Notes: generated by a model not told the origin, from the letters alone. A stretch of 64,000 nucleotides of DNA from a bacterium SCSIO 12696 (GCA_024397955.1 CP073744.1:124001-188000), one strand, 5' to 3'; shown: positions 52,462-61,961, counted from the first letter of the stretch. A program made the numbers and translations.

Positions 52462-54369
52462 ATGGTTAACTCATCTTTTTATAGGTACCTCTGTGTATCT
52501 ATAATTTGTTTTTTTACTTCTCAATATTGTTTCTCTTCCATCCCCAGAGATAATCTGATTGCTAAAGCTAACAACTTAGAGCTCAGTAAGCACCCATCTT
52601 GGCGAAAACTGATTTTTTATGAGTCAGGTACTCTCGGTGTTAGTAGTCTTAGAAGTGCGATCCATAGTGATACTTTTTTCCTGTCAAGCACTGGTAAAGT
52701 GTCTCCGCAAGATGAAATGGAAGCAACACTATCAGCGTTTTTCTTACCAGAAACTGAAGATGTCGATGGACATGCCCAGTGTAAATTCCGGGGTAGGTAC
52801 GAGTGGTTAAATAGTCAACTGGATTTGTCGGGTAGTGGTTTGAAAGAGATCAATTGCGCAGGTTTTAGGACATGGTCTCTTAACGGTAGTACGGGTTCCG
52901 TCAGTATAGTTTTCGCAACTGGTTATCTGGGCAATCCCGCATCTTACTATGGCCACACATTTTTAAAGTTTAATGCTAGACACAATAAATCTGTTACAGA
53001 GCTTGAAGATGTAACGGTAAATTACGGAGCCATTGTGCCAGAGGGGGAAGGGCCGATTCCGTATATTTTTAAAGGTCTATTTGGTGGCTATGATGCTGGT
53101 TTTAGTGAAATTCAGTATTACTACCATAATCACAATTATGGCGAAAATGAACTTCGAGATTTGTGGGAGTATGAACTTGATTTGAAGCCAGAAGAGCTTG
53201 CGATTCTTATTGGCCATGCATGGGAGGTTCTGTCGCAACGGTATACGTACTACTTTACACGGAGAAACTGTGCCTACCGCATGGCAGAAATGCTTGAGGT
53301 AATAGAAGGTGTGAAGGTTATTCCTGATAATAGGCCTTGGACGGTACCTCAAAAGATAGTCCAGAATGCGTTTGACAGCCGTCGTGATGGAAAACCGTTG
53401 GTGAAAAATGTTTTTTATCACCCCTCTAGACAAAGTCGCCTTTATAAGCGCTTTGAGTTGCTTTCAATTGAAGAGCGTCGGTTGGTGAGAAAAATTGTGG
53501 TCGATATTGATGCCCTTGACGGTCCAGAGTTTCAGGAGTTTTCTCTCAGTAGCCAACAACGGATACTTGACGCGCTTTTGGATTACTTTCAGTTTGTCCG
53601 AGATGCAAAAAAACTGGATAAAGACCAAGCAAATGATCATTACAGGCTGGTATTGGCAAAGCGTTATCAGCTACCACCGGGAGAGACGCCTTTAAAGTTT
53701 TCAAAAGACAGATCTCCACACCAGGGGCGCAACCCTAGCTTGCTGTCTGTCTCAGCTGTAAACAACAGTGTCTATGGAAATGGTGCCGTGATTAGACTAA
53801 GGCCGGTTTACTATGACTCCTTGGATGCAGATTATGGCCATATCAACAACTCGTCTTTATCAATGGGCGATGTTTTGCTGGATGTATTCGATGGTGATGT
53901 AAAGCTTCGTAAGCTAAATATTGTAAATGTTGAAAGTGTAAAAAATTTAGCGACAGGGTTGCCAAAAGACGGTGGTGATGCATGGAAGCTGGATTTGGGG
54001 GTAGAGCGCCAAACACTTGGTTGTGAAAGTTGTCTGGTGACTTATTTTCGCGGTGATATTGGTTATGCCCATTCGCTAAGTCAGAAAGTCTTTGTAGGTG
54101 CTTACGTTGGCGGTAGTTTGCAGCAGGACAAAAATAACTTTGGCTCTTTGTTTGGCCGTACATCTGCATTCGCAAATTTTGAGTTGAGTAACTCATTCAG
54201 GGTTCGTGCGTACACCGAGTATCGCCGATACATTGACGGTGATGGCAAGGGAGACTGGGTAAGTGATATAACAGGTCGGTGGCGGCTGTCAGCAAACACC
54301 GACCTCAGGTTTTCCTACCAGCGCAATATAGCTCACGAAGCTGGTATTGCTTTCAGTTGGTACTGGTAG
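52462..54369 (+). CDS. DUF4105-family envelope protein, putative permuted papain-like hydrolase with C-terminal barrel
   Basis: A 635-residue exported protein with a signal peptide (about residues 8-26). The DUF4105 core (about 150-320) has His165 in YYGHTFLKF and Cys270 in RRNCAYRMAEMLE. This His-before-Cys order is like that of circularly permuted NlpC/P60 or LRAT-type enzymes, so a hydrolase or acyltransferase role is possible but not shown. From about residue 430 the sequence looks like beta-barrel strands and ends in FSWYW, a plausible outer-membrane C-terminal signal. The DNA is AT-rich. No SD is obvious before the ATG. Confidence 0.75.
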   Translation: MVNSSFYRYLCVSIICFFTSQYCFSSIPRDNLIAKANNLELSKHPSWRKLIFYESGTLGVSSLRSAIHSDTFFLSSTGKVSPQDEMEATLSAFFLPETEDVDGHAQCKFRGRYEWLNSQLDLSGSGLKEINCAGFRTWSLNGSTGSVSIVFATGYLGNPASYYGHTFLKFNARHNKSVTELEDVTVNYGAIVPEGEGPIPYIFKGLFGGYDAGFSEIQYYYHNHNYGENELRDLWEYELDLKPEELAILIGHAWEVLSQRYTYYFTRRNCAYRMAEMLEVIEGVKVIPDNRPWTVPQKIVQNAFDSRRDGKPLVKNVFYHPSRQSRLYKRFELLSIEERRLVRKIVVDIDALDGPEFQEFSLSSQQRILDALLDYFQFVRDAKKLDKDQANDHYRLVLAKRYQLPPGETPLKFSKDRSPHQGRNPSLLSVSAVNNSVYGNGAVIRLRPVYYDSLDADYGHINNSSLSMGDVLLDVFDGDVKLRKLNIVNVESVKNLATGLPKDGGDAWKLDLGVERQTLGCESCLVTYFRGDIGYAHSLSQKVFVGAYVGGSLQQDKNNFGSLFGRTSAFANFELSNSFRVRAYTEYRRYIDGDGKGDWVSDITGRWRLSANTDLRFSYQRNIAHEAGIAFSWYW

Positions 54370-54395
54370 TTATATCGACTTTGGGTATAGGCGTT

Positions 54396-54707
54396 CTATT
54401 GAGACTTTAAGCTGGAAAAATACTCCGCCAAATTCTCAATATCCGCATCGGTCAAATTTTGCACCATGGGTTTCATCAGCGGATCATTACGTTTCCCGGC
54501 TCGAAAGTCTTTTAGCTGTTTGATCAGATAGCCTTTTTTCTGGCCGGCCAGGTTAGGCCACAGATTGTTGTTGCTAATACCTGCCGGGCCATGGCAGGCA
54601 ATGCAGGTGGCGGCTTTGGCTTTGCCTGCAGCGGCGTCGCCTGCCAGAGCGTTGGTGGCCAATAGGGGAAGGGTGGCTAAAATTGCGGTAATCACTGGCT
54701 TTTTCAT
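54396..54707 (-). CDS. Periplasmic cytochrome c, class I (c553/c4-like, monohaem)
   Basis: A 103-residue small cytochrome c. A signal peptide (residues 1-22, ending ALA) precedes the haem-binding CIACH (about 35-39) and a methionine ligand in LMKPM. It shuttles electrons in the periplasm. The length fits a single-domain c553. A symmetric FNR/Anr-type box lies about 74 bases before its ATG, which hints at oxygen-linked control. Confidence 0.9.
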   Translation of the reverse strand: MKKPVITAILATLPLLATNALAGDAAAGKAKAATCIACHGPAGISNNNLWPNLAGQKKGYLIKQLKDFRAGKRNDPLMKPMVQNLTDADIENLAEYFSSLKSQ

Positions 54708-54774
54708 GGCTGGATCTCCATCGGTTTTTTGTCAGCTATGGCTTGTATTTCAGCAGCACTTGCACTGCTGCATT

Positions 54775-54788
54775 TTGACGTGCGTCAA
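54775..54788. promoter_or_regulatory. FNR/Anr-like box between cytochrome c and ung
   Basis: TTGACGTGCGTCAA is a perfect palindrome apart from its two central bases. It matches the FNR/Anr pattern TTGAY-N4-RTCAA. It is centred about 74 bases before the cytochrome ATG and 69 before ung. The cytochrome gene is the likelier target. Confidence 0.5.
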
Positions 54789-54850
54789 CCGGGTGTACTT
54801 GGGTTACTATGCGTGGCGTGAGCAACACAAGTCTTTTATCGGAGAGTGTT

Positions 54851-55531
54851 ATGGCAACACCCATTCAGCTGCACGAGTCCTGGTTGCACGTATTAAAGCA
54901 GGAATTTGAACAGCCATACATGGTTAATCTTAAAGCCTTTCTGCAAGGGGAAAAACAGGCGGGTAAGGTTATCTACCCAAAAGGCGGTGAGTGGTTTGCA
55001 GCGTTTGATCGCACGCCCTTTGATCAAGTCAAAGTCGTTATTCTTGGGCAGGATCCATACCATGGCCCGGGCCAGGCTCATGGCTTGTGTTTTTCGGTGC
55101 AGCCCGGTATCCGGGTGCCGCCGTCTCTGATTAACATCTACAAAGAAATTCACACGGACCTGGGTATTTCACCGCCACAGCACGGTTGCCTTAACCGTTG
55201 GGCGGAGCAGGGGGTATTGCTGTTGAATGCGACCCTGACCGTTGAGCGAGGCCGGGCCGGGGCACATCAGGGTAAGGGCTGGGAGGAATTTACAGACCGA
55301 GCTATTGCTGAACTCAATCAGCAACGGGATGGCTTGGTATTTATGCTTTGGGGTAGTTATGCCCAGCGCAAAGGTGCGTTGATTGATGACAGTAAACACC
55401 TGGTTTTGAAGGCGCCGCACCCGTCACCATTGTCCGCTCACCGCGGCTTTTTAGGCTGCAAGCACTTTTCCCGCGCTAATCAGTACTTGCAGGAACGAGG
55501 GCAGCAGTCTATCGACTGGTCGGTGGATTAG
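54851..55531 (+). CDS. ung: Uracil-DNA glycosylase
   Basis: A 226-residue family 1 UDG that cuts uracil from DNA. The catalytic Asp68 is in [18 protein letters not shown] and the His motif is [10 protein letters not shown]. The ATG at 54851 with ggagag upstream gives the normal length; an earlier in-frame start adds 14 unrelated residues. Confidence 0.97.
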   Translation: MATPIQLHESWLHVLKQEFEQPYMVNLKAFLQGEKQAGKVIYPKGGEWFAAFDRTPFDQVKVVILGQDPYHGPGQAHGLCFSVQPGIRVPPSLINIYKEIHTDLGISPPQHGCLNRWAEQGVLLLNATLTVERGRAGAHQGKGWEEFTDRAIAELNQQRDGLVFMLWGSYAQRKGALIDDSKHLVLKAPHPSPLSAHRGFLGCKHFSRANQYLQERGQQSIDWSVD

Positions 55532-55544
55532 GGGGCGTTCTCAA

Positions 55545-55979
55545 TTAAGGAGTATCGCTGTCTGGTGAGCGCAATGGTGGGTGTTTGGCTTTGGCACGCA
55601 ACCAGTTCAAGCCATTAAATATGGCGGGCACGGCGGCGATGCGTCGTTCCAGTTTGAATTTGCCGGGGTAATCCATTAGCAACAATCCCATGGCGATGGT
55701 GAGCAGGCCCTGGCCGGGCAAGAACAGCATCAAAATACCTCCCGCCAGCAATATTGCACCGAGGATATTTTTGCCAATCAGCAACAGGCTGCGCATCAGA
55801 GGACGCTGCTGTTTCCAGTCACTGGGTTGCCGTTTTTGGGGCAGAAAGTAGTCTTCCGGTATGCGGGACACCAGCCAGGGCAAGGACAGCAAACTGACCA
55901 CAAAAGTAAACAGCGAAGCCAGACCCAGCCAGGTGAGCAGCTGCTGATGTTGTTGCAAGTACTCCAGCAGTTCTGCCAT
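55545..55979 (-). CDS. PGPGW-family transmembrane protein
   Basis: A 144-residue inner-membrane protein with hydrophobic segments at about 15-37 and 67-98. The motif FLPGQGLLTIAMGLLLMDYPGK fits the PGPGW family (PF09656), of unknown function. It lies four bases after ygfZ and is co-transcribed with it. Confidence 0.8.
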   Translation of the reverse strand: MAELLEYLQQHQQLLTWLGLASLFTFVVSLLSLPWLVSRIPEDYFLPQKRQPSDWKQQRPLMRSLLLIGKNILGAILLAGGILMLFLPGQGLLTIAMGLLLMDYPGKFKLERRIAAVPAIFNGLNWLRAKAKHPPLRSPDSDTP

Positions 55980-55983
55980 TCAG

Positions 55984-57051
55984 TCAGGGTTCCAGGGAGT
56001 AGGGTAATGGCAGCTGTGATACCGCTATTGGCTGTGTGCTGTCAGGGCTGGTACCAAACGCCAGTTGTTCACTGGCAGCGGCTTTTTCCGTCAGTACGGC
56101 CAGTAATTCCATCGTTCCTTGATCACTGCGGGCAACGCTGATCACATTTCCCTGACTCTGTGTTTGATCCGGCAAGTAGCAATGGTCACCAATGGCAACC
56201 TCTGGCGAGTGAGTTTGTAAGCGGTACATACGCCGCTTCAGCTTGCCCAAATAGTGCATGCGCGCCACCACTTCCTGCCCGGTGTAGCAGCCTTTCTTAA
56301 AGCTGATGGCACCATTCTCGCCATGGCTGGACTGCATATTTAACATTTGAGGAATAAATTCCTCACTGGTTGCGGCCTGTATATGGCCAATGCCAGCGCG
56401 TATATCCAGCAGTCTCCACAGTTCTGGCCCCACGGGTTTGGCTTGGTCACAAACAGTCTGCCAGGCAGTTTCGATGACTTGGGGGTTTACTATCAACAGT
56501 AAGCGTTTTTGGCCCAACACGAGAATGCTGATTTCGGATGTGTGTACGCAGTGGCCGGTATCTTGAGGGGCAGTAGCTGTTGCGCCGATAAGTTGTTGTG
56601 CTATGCCATTGGCTTGTGGCCCGGCCAAGCCAAGTAAGCATTGTTGCCCTTGCTGCAGAGACACTTTAAAAAAGGGTGCGTATTTCCCCAGGCTTGTCGT
56701 GGTGGTAGCTTGCTGGTTTGCTGGCAGAATCAAAGTGACATTGCCGCTATTGGTTTCCACAATCTGAAAATTGGCTACAGCGCGCCCCTTGGGGGTGCAG
56801 TGAGCGCCAAACAGGCTTTGTTCAGTGGACAACTTGTCTATATCGCAAGTGACCTGGCCTTGCAGAAGCTTTTGGCTGCCGTGTTCCAGAGCACCATCCA
56901 CTAGTTGTAAGGTGGCTAACTCGGTAAGGGGGGCCAAGATGTTGCCATCCAGCAACTTTGGATAATCCGTGGGCTGTTCCCCAAACCCCAAAAGTCCTTC
57001 GTTTTCAAAAATAGCTCCCTGCTGCTGCAGGAACTGTGGCCATGAGTTCAT
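55984..57051 (-). CDS. ygfZ: Folate-binding YgfZ-type iron-sulfur cluster repair protein
   Basis: A 355-residue member of the YgfZ/GcvT family. It helps make or repair certain iron-sulfur enzymes in a tetrahydrofolate-linked way. The signature KGCYTGQEVVARMHYLGKLKRR with its key Cys is present (about residue 258). Divergent from sdhE, as in many gammaproteobacteria including E. coli. Confidence 0.92.
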   Translation of the reverse strand: MNSWPQFLQQQGAIFENEGLLGFGEQPTDYPKLLDGNILAPLTELATLQLVDGALEHGSQKLLQGQVTCDIDKLSTEQSLFGAHCTPKGRAVANFQIVETNSGNVTLILPANQQATTTTSLGKYAPFFKVSLQQGQQCLLGLAGPQANGIAQQLIGATATAPQDTGHCVHTSEISILVLGQKRLLLIVNPQVIETAWQTVCDQAKPVGPELWRLLDIRAGIGHIQAATSEEFIPQMLNMQSSHGENGAISFKKGCYTGQEVVARMHYLGKLKRRMYRLQTHSPEVAIGDHCYLPDQTQSQGNVISVARSDQGTMELLAVLTEKAAASEQLAFGTSPDSTQPIAVSQLPLPYSLEP

Positions 57052-57141
57052 AGCTCAATTTACTCGATGCAAATAAAACCCGTATCTTATCAGTGTTGGC
57101 TTATAATGCGGCGTCAAATTACCGGGTTTAAAGAGTGCGTA

Positions 57142-57390
57142 ATGGATAAGAATCGTTTGTTTTGGGGCAGCCGGCGCGGAATGCTGGAGCTGGACTTGAT
57201 ATTACTGCCTTTTGTGGAGCAAATTTACCCTACGTTGACGGAGGAGGATAAGCACCGTTACCACCTGTTATTGGAAGAGCAGGATCAGGATTTATTTGCT
57301 TGGCTGCTCAAACGCATGGATCCGGACAATCCAGATCTGTTAAAAATTATTCAGATCATCCGCGACACTCGCTCGCAAATTCAAAGATAG
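57142..57390 (+). CDS. sdhE: FAD assembly factor SdhE
   Basis: An 82-residue protein that helps attach FAD to succinate dehydrogenase. The motif RRGMLELDLILLPF, with the essential RGxxE, is clear. ATG 57142 is chosen over a longer frame from 57067, since it gives the normal length. It lies next to ygfX and opposite ygfZ, a conserved order. Confidence 0.94.
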   Translation: MDKNRLFWGSRRGMLELDLILLPFVEQIYPTLTEEDKHRYHLLLEEQDQDLFAWLLKRMDPDNPDLLKIIQIIRDTRSQIQR

Positions 57391-57403
57391 GCAATGACAG
57401 CAA

Positions 57404-57811
57404 GTGCCAATGCACAGGGAATTTTGCTTACATCGCTCTCGCTTACAGCTTGCTTATACCTGCACAGCTCATTTGCTGCCATTGCTAGCAACCTGGTTGG
57501 CACCTTTGTCTGTGGTTTGGATTCTGAGTATTTGGGTATTGGTGGTTGCCAGTTTTGTTCGTTCAATCTTCTGCTATTGGCGTGCGCTGCCGGTGCTGAT
57601 TTACTTTGATGAGAGTTGGCAGTTGCGAAGCCACGATGGCAAACAACAAGCCTTTCAGCTCCAGGCCCCTTGTTATATAGGTCGTTGGCTGAGTGTGATT
57701 GGAATGCGATTTGCCAACGGCAAACTGCGCCACCTGGTGGTGCCTTTCGACAGTTTGAGTGCAGAAAGCTATCGCCGCCTCAGAGTGCAACTCAGTTTGG
57801 CGTTGAACTGA
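57404..57811 (+). CDS. ygfX: YgfX-family membrane protein
   Basis: A 135-residue inner-membrane protein with two adjacent membrane segments (about residues 20-58) and a cytoplasmic tail. The tail has IYFDESWQLRSHDG and GRWLSVIGMRF, typical of YgfX (PF07254). E. coli YgfX has been described as a toxin-like partner of SdhE that affects cell division proteins. Start is GTG 57404 or ATG 57410, neither with a good SD. The 3' end overlaps the convergent nadB gene by 20 bases. Confidence 0.8.
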   Translation: MPMHREFCLHRSRLQLAYTCTAHLLPLLATWLAPLSVVWILSIWVLVVASFVRSIFCYWRALPVLIYFDESWQLRSHDGKQQAFQLQAPCYIGRWLSVIGMRFANGKLRHLVVPFDSLSAESYRRLRVQLSLALN

Positions 57812-59429
57812 CGATGATGTCTTGCCCGGCGTAATTATCGGGCACCATGATGGAGTCTTTGGCCAACGGCGCCAGCTTTGGAAAGTCCAATGTGTAGTGC
57901 AGCCCACGGCTTTCTTTGCGTTTTGCCGCAGAGCGAATAATCAGCTCTGCCACCATAGTCAGGTTGCGCACTTCCAGCAGATTCTTACTGATCTTGTAAT
58001 TGCTGTAGTACTCGTGAATTTCTTTTTGCAGAACCTGAACCCGGTGCAGCGCTCGTGCCAACCGCTTGTTGGTGCGCACGATGCCAACATAGTCCCACAT
58101 AAAGCGACGCAGCTCGTCCCAGTTGTGAGACAGCACCACGTCTTCATCGGAGTGGGTTACCTGAGATTCATCCCACAATGGCGCCTCTCCGTAATCGGCA
58201 ATATTGGCAAAGTTCTCGGCAATATGGCTGGCAGCGCTGCGGGCGTACACTACGCATTCAAGCAGTGAGTTGCTTGCCAGGCGATTGGCGCCATGGAGGC
58301 CGGTAAAGGCGGTTTCCCCCACAGCGTAAAGGTTTTGCAGGTCGGTGCAGCCCCATTGATCCACCATCACACCACCACAGGTATAGTGGGCCGCAGGCAC
58401 CACCGGAATGGGCTCACGAGTGATATCGATGCCGTATTCCAGACACTTATTACGCACAGTGGGGAAGTGCTTCTCGATAAAATCCGCTGGTTTGTGAGAG
58501 ATATCCAAATACAGGCACTCGCAGCCCAGGCGCTTCATTTCATGGTCGATCGCCCGGGCGACGATATCCCGGGGGGCCAACTCTGCATCTGAGTGGAAGC
58601 GCTTCATAAAACGCTTGCCATTGGGCAACAACAGATAGGCGCCTTCCCCCCGCAGGGCTTCGGTAATCAGAAAAGTACGAGCCTCTGTGTGGTACAAACA
58701 CGTAGGGTGAAACTGATTGAATTCCATATTGGCTACCCGGCAGCCGCGGCGCCAGGCCACTGCAATGCCATCGCCGCTGGCCCCATCCGGATTGCTGGTG
58801 TAAAGGTACGCTTTACTGGCACCCCCGGTGGCCAATACCACGGCTTTTGCCTGCATCACCGCACTGCTGTCCGCTTTTACGTCGAGCACATAGGCGCCAA
58901 TACAGCGCAACTTGCGGGAGTTGGGGTCGGGAGCGGTAATAAGGTCAATGACCGCGTGGTGGCTGTGGACCTGAATATTGGGGTGCTGAACCACGCGTTC
59001 GATCAGCGTTGTGGATATGGCCTGACCGGTGGCATCGGCACTGTGAAGGATGCGCCGGTGGCTGTGACCACCTTCTTTGGTGAGGTGATAGCCGTTGCTG
59101 CCCGGGTCGTCGTCGCTGCGCGTAAATTGCACCTGTTGTTCAATGAGCCACTGCAGGGCTGCAGGGCCGTTCTCGGCGGTAAACTGTACTGCGTCCATAT
59201 GGCAAAGACCAGCACCGGCGCGGGCGGTATCCGCCACATGGGATTCGACGCTGTCGTCGCGATCAAAAACCCCGGCAATACCCCCCTGGGCCCACTGGGT
59301 AGAGCCACTTTTTAACTCGCCTTTGCTGATTAAACCTACCTGAAAACGATCTGCCAACTGCAGGGCGGCAGTTAGGCCGGCCGCCCCAGAACCGACGACC
59401 AAAACATCGAATTGATAACGTTTTGTCAT
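57792..59429 (-). CDS. nadB: L-aspartate oxidase
   Basis: A 545-residue flavoenzyme that oxidises L-aspartate to iminoaspartate, the first step of de novo NAD synthesis. The FAD motif VVGSGAAGLTAALQLA is at the N-terminus. HPTCLYHTEARTFLITEALRGEGA and the active-site region HYTCGGVMVDQWG follow. Length fits (540 in E. coli). It is divergent from rpoE, a conserved gammaproteobacterial order, and its 3' end overlaps ygfX by 20 bases. Confidence 0.96.
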   Translation of the reverse strand: MTKRYQFDVLVVGSGAAGLTAALQLADRFQVGLISKGELKSGSTQWAQGGIAGVFDRDDSVESHVADTARAGAGLCHMDAVQFTAENGPAALQWLIEQQVQFTRSDDDPGSNGYHLTKEGGHSHRRILHSADATGQAISTTLIERVVQHPNIQVHSHHAVIDLITAPDPNSRKLRCIGAYVLDVKADSSAVMQAKAVVLATGGASKAYLYTSNPDGASGDGIAVAWRRGCRVANMEFNQFHPTCLYHTEARTFLITEALRGEGAYLLLPNGKRFMKRFHSDAELAPRDIVARAIDHEMKRLGCECLYLDISHKPADFIEKHFPTVRNKCLEYGIDITREPIPVVPAAHYTCGGVMVDQWGCTDLQNLYAVGETAFTGLHGANRLASNSLLECVVYARSAASHIAENFANIADYGEAPLWDESQVTHSDEDVVLSHNWDELRRFMWDYVGIVRTNKRLARALHRVQVLQKEIHEYYSNYKISKNLLEVRNLTMVAELIIRSAAKRKESRGLHYTLDFPKLAPLAKDSIMVPDNYAGQDIIVSSTPN

Positions 59430-59626
59430 AGAATTTAATCACTTGCGAGGAAATCCGGAAGGCATGATAGTATAGCCCGCGCCCAATGCCTACTGCGGTG
59501 AACTTATCGGCCTGCTGTGAGTCCCATGACTCACTTTTTGGCAAATAGTTTGCCGGTTCACTTACCGGTAGGTATTGCCAGGCAAATTTCTCACCCTTTG
59601 ATTGCTGATAAAAATAAGGATCATCT

Positions 59627-60220
59627 ATGGCAGTACAGTCGGCCCAAGAATCTGACAAGCAGTTAGTCAGCCGCGTCCAAAAAGGGGATAAACGAGCATT
59701 TGATTTATTGGTGCTGAAGTACCAACACAAAGTGGGAGCCATTGTCAGTCGTTATATTAGCGACCACGAAGAAGTCAATGACGTTTCCCAGGAAGCATTT
59801 ATTAAAGCGTACCGAGCGCTGAAAAATTTCCGTGGCGACAGTCAGTTTTATACCTGGCTCTATCGTATTGCTGTGAATACCGCGAAAAACCATTTGGTTG
59901 CCCGCAGCCGCCGCCCCCCGGCCAGTGATGTGGACGTCGGTGATGCGGAATACTACGCCGGTAGCGATAACCTCAAAGACATCGCCAGCCCGGAACAGCA
60001 ACTGTTTCGCGATGAGCTGAAAGTGGTGGTTGATGAAGCCATTACCAATTTGCCCGAAGAGCTGCGCTCAGCGGTCACTTTGCGAGAGTTTGAAGGTCTG
60101 AGCTACGAAGATATTGCCAATGTGATGGACTGCCCGGTAGGCACGGTGCGCTCGCGCATATTCCGTGCCCGGGAAGCCATTGACCAGAAAGTAAAAGCGC
60201 TGATGAGTGGGGCCATGTAA
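59627..60220 (+). CDS. rpoE: RNA polymerase sigma-E factor (RpoE/AlgU)
   Basis: A 197-residue extracytoplasmic-function sigma factor for envelope stress. Region 2 (about residues 25-95) includes EVNDVSQEAFIKAYRALKNFRGDSQFYTWLYRIA, seen in part, and region 4 (about 135-185) includes LREFEGLSYEDIANVMDCPVGTVRSRIFRARE. It is followed by its anti-sigma factor RseA, and the order rpoE-rseA-rseB-rseC-degP is like the algU-mucABCD cluster of Pseudomonas. Confidence 0.96.
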   Translation: MAVQSAQESDKQLVSRVQKGDKRAFDLLVLKYQHKVGAIVSRYISDHEEVNDVSQEAFIKAYRALKNFRGDSQFYTWLYRIAVNTAKNHLVARSRRPPASDVDVGDAEYYAGSDNLKDIASPEQQLFRDELKVVVDEAITNLPEELRSAVTLREFEGLSYEDIANVMDCPVGTVRSRIFRAREAIDQKVKALMSGAM

Positions 60221-60375
60221 CCCATAACCGAAAGGTATAAATTCAGCGACACAATTATGGCGCTATTTTGGAACAAACAGTCTTTGAGCGGGTCTGAATG
60301 GCAGATGATAACGGCGTATAAGCCGATTTACCGTTAATTTGACTACAGATATTTCTATCAAGAGGTACAGATTCA

Positions 60376-60993
60376 ATGAGTGACAACGATACTCGCCTTA
60401 AAGAATCCCTATCCGCTGTTATGGATGGCTCAGCAGATGAGTTGGAGCTGCAACGGGTTTTGAAGGCCACTGCTGAAAACGACGAGCTGCGCGCTACTTG
60501 GGAGCGTTACCAGCTGGCCAGCAGTGCAATGCGCAATGAAGCGCCTGTTCGTACTATGGATCTGTCAGCCTCTATTTCTGCTGCCATTGCCGACGAGCCA
60601 GCGCATAAGTCCAATCAGGGTGTATTCAAAAACCTGAGCCGTGTGGCGATTGCCGCTTCGGTAACCTTGGCAATTGTGGTGGGCGTTCAGCAGGTCAATC
60701 AATCTTCTGACTCTGCGGTAGCACCGCAAGTGGCTGCCAGTAACAGTGCCAATGTAGCACCGCTGCCCTCTGAATTTTCTAACCCTATCGACACCGCCCC
60801 GGTCGGTTATGGTGAGATTCAGGAACTGGTCGTCGAGCCTTTGTCCGAATTGGATGAAGACTCCAAAAAGGAATTGGAGCAGCGTTTGAATGAGCTGCTG
60901 AAAGAACACACTGAAGATGCCGCTCTGGACGGCGGGCAAGGTTTACTGCCTCACGCTCGCCTGCCTGAGGAAAAGTCACCTCAAGGTAAATAG
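60376..60993 (+). CDS. rseA: Sigma-E anti-sigma factor RseA (MucA-like)
   Basis: A 205-residue inner-membrane anti-sigma factor. The cytoplasmic N-terminus (about residues 1-75; LSAVMDGSADELELQRVL) binds RpoE. One membrane segment is at about 90-107 (VAIAASVTLAIVVG). The periplasmic tail is acidic. Regulated cleavage of such proteins frees RpoE. It begins 155 bases after rpoE, a wider gap than in E. coli, and overlaps rseB by one base. Confidence 0.92.
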   Translation: MSDNDTRLKESLSAVMDGSADELELQRVLKATAENDELRATWERYQLASSAMRNEAPVRTMDLSASISAAIADEPAHKSNQGVFKNLSRVAIAASVTLAIVVGVQQVNQSSDSAVAPQVAASNSANVAPLPSEFSNPIDTAPVGYGEIQELVVEPLSELDEDSKKELEQRLNELLKEHTEDAALDGGQGLLPHARLPEEKSPQGK

Positions 60994-61961
60994 TGTTTTC
61001 TTCTCAAAATCGCCCGCAGCGTTGGCCGCTTTTAAAAGCTGGACTCTGCGGGCTTTTTTTATGCTTGACGATTGTTAGTGCGTTTTCCCTGGCCGGTGAG
61101 CGAAATAATTCGCTGGCAGCCCACCAGATGCTGGTCGATATGCGCCAGGCGGGGCGTCAGGTGGATTATCAAGGTGTATTTACCTACCAACAGCGCAGTC
61201 AGCTCAACGCCTTTCAAATCATTCATCAAGTGCGAGATGGCAAAGAGTACGAATACCTGCGCCGACTTGATGGCAGTAGCCAGGCAGCTGTCTCCCAGCC
61301 TGGTAATCCACTGGATTGCAAACGGGTCGGGCAAGGTCTATTGGAGCAGAGTGAATCGCTGCATCAGCTGTACCGCTTTTCAATCATGGAAGAGCAGCGT
61401 ATTGCCGGCCGTCCAGCAATTCAACTGTGGCTGACGCCCAAAGATTACATGCGCAATGGCTACCGACTTTGGCTGGATAAACAATCAAACTTGCTGTTGA
61501 AAGCAGAAGTGATCAGTCAGGTAGACGGTAAACTTTTGGAGCGCTTTCAGTTTGTGAAGCTGACCGTTTCCCAGCCAGGAGAGTTACGGCCAGCTGATGA
61601 ACACAAAGGCTGGTTGGTAGACGTCGACAAGCTGCCCTGTAATAGCTCAGAACAACCGGTCGCTGCTGGGCGCTGGCGTATCGACCAGCCCCCGAAAGGG
61701 TTTCTATTGGCGGATATTCGCCGCCAGGACAATGGCAGAGAACGCTTGCTGTATTCCGATGGCATGGCATTTTTTTCGGTATTTATCGAACCGGCTACTC
61801 AATTGATGCCAGATGGCCACAGTCATCGGGGTGCTACCGTAGCCTACATGACCTATCTGCAATCTCACCCACAAAAACTGTATTCCGTTTCCGTAGTAGG
61901 TGAAATCCCTATGCCCCTGGCGAAGCGCATTGCCCGTTCGATCAGGCTCGCTGACCATTGA
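60993..61961 (+). CDS. rseB: Sigma-E regulator RseB (MucB-like)
   Basis: A 322-residue periplasmic protein that binds RseA and protects it from cleavage. A signal peptide (about residues 14-34) is followed by the MucB/RseB N-domain (DYQGVFTYQQRSQLNAFQI and EYLRRLDG) and a smaller C-domain. It begins at a GTG that overlaps the rseA stop (TAGTG). Confidence 0.93.
   Translation: MFSSQNRPQRWPLLKAGLCGLFLCLTIVSAFSLAGERNNSLAAHQMLVDMRQAGRQVDYQGVFTYQQRSQLNAFQIIHQVRDGKEYEYLRRLDGSSQAAVSQPGNPLDCKRVGQGLLEQSESLHQLYRFSIMEEQRIAGRPAIQLWLTPKDYMRNGYRLWLDKQSNLLLKAEVISQVDGKLLERFQFVKLTVSQPGELRPADEHKGWLVDVDKLPCNSSEQPVAAGRWRIDQPPKGFLLADIRRQDNGRERLLYSDGMAFFSVFIEPATQLMPDGHSHRGATVAYMTYLQSHPQKLYSVSVVGEIPMPLAKRIARSIRLADH

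Noticed and set aside
59500..59526. Sigma-E-type autoregulatory promoter before rpoE (GAACTT, 16 bases, TCCCA)
   Set aside because: The -35 part is good but the -10 part departs from TCTRA, so I do not list it as a feature. Start-site mapping would settle it.
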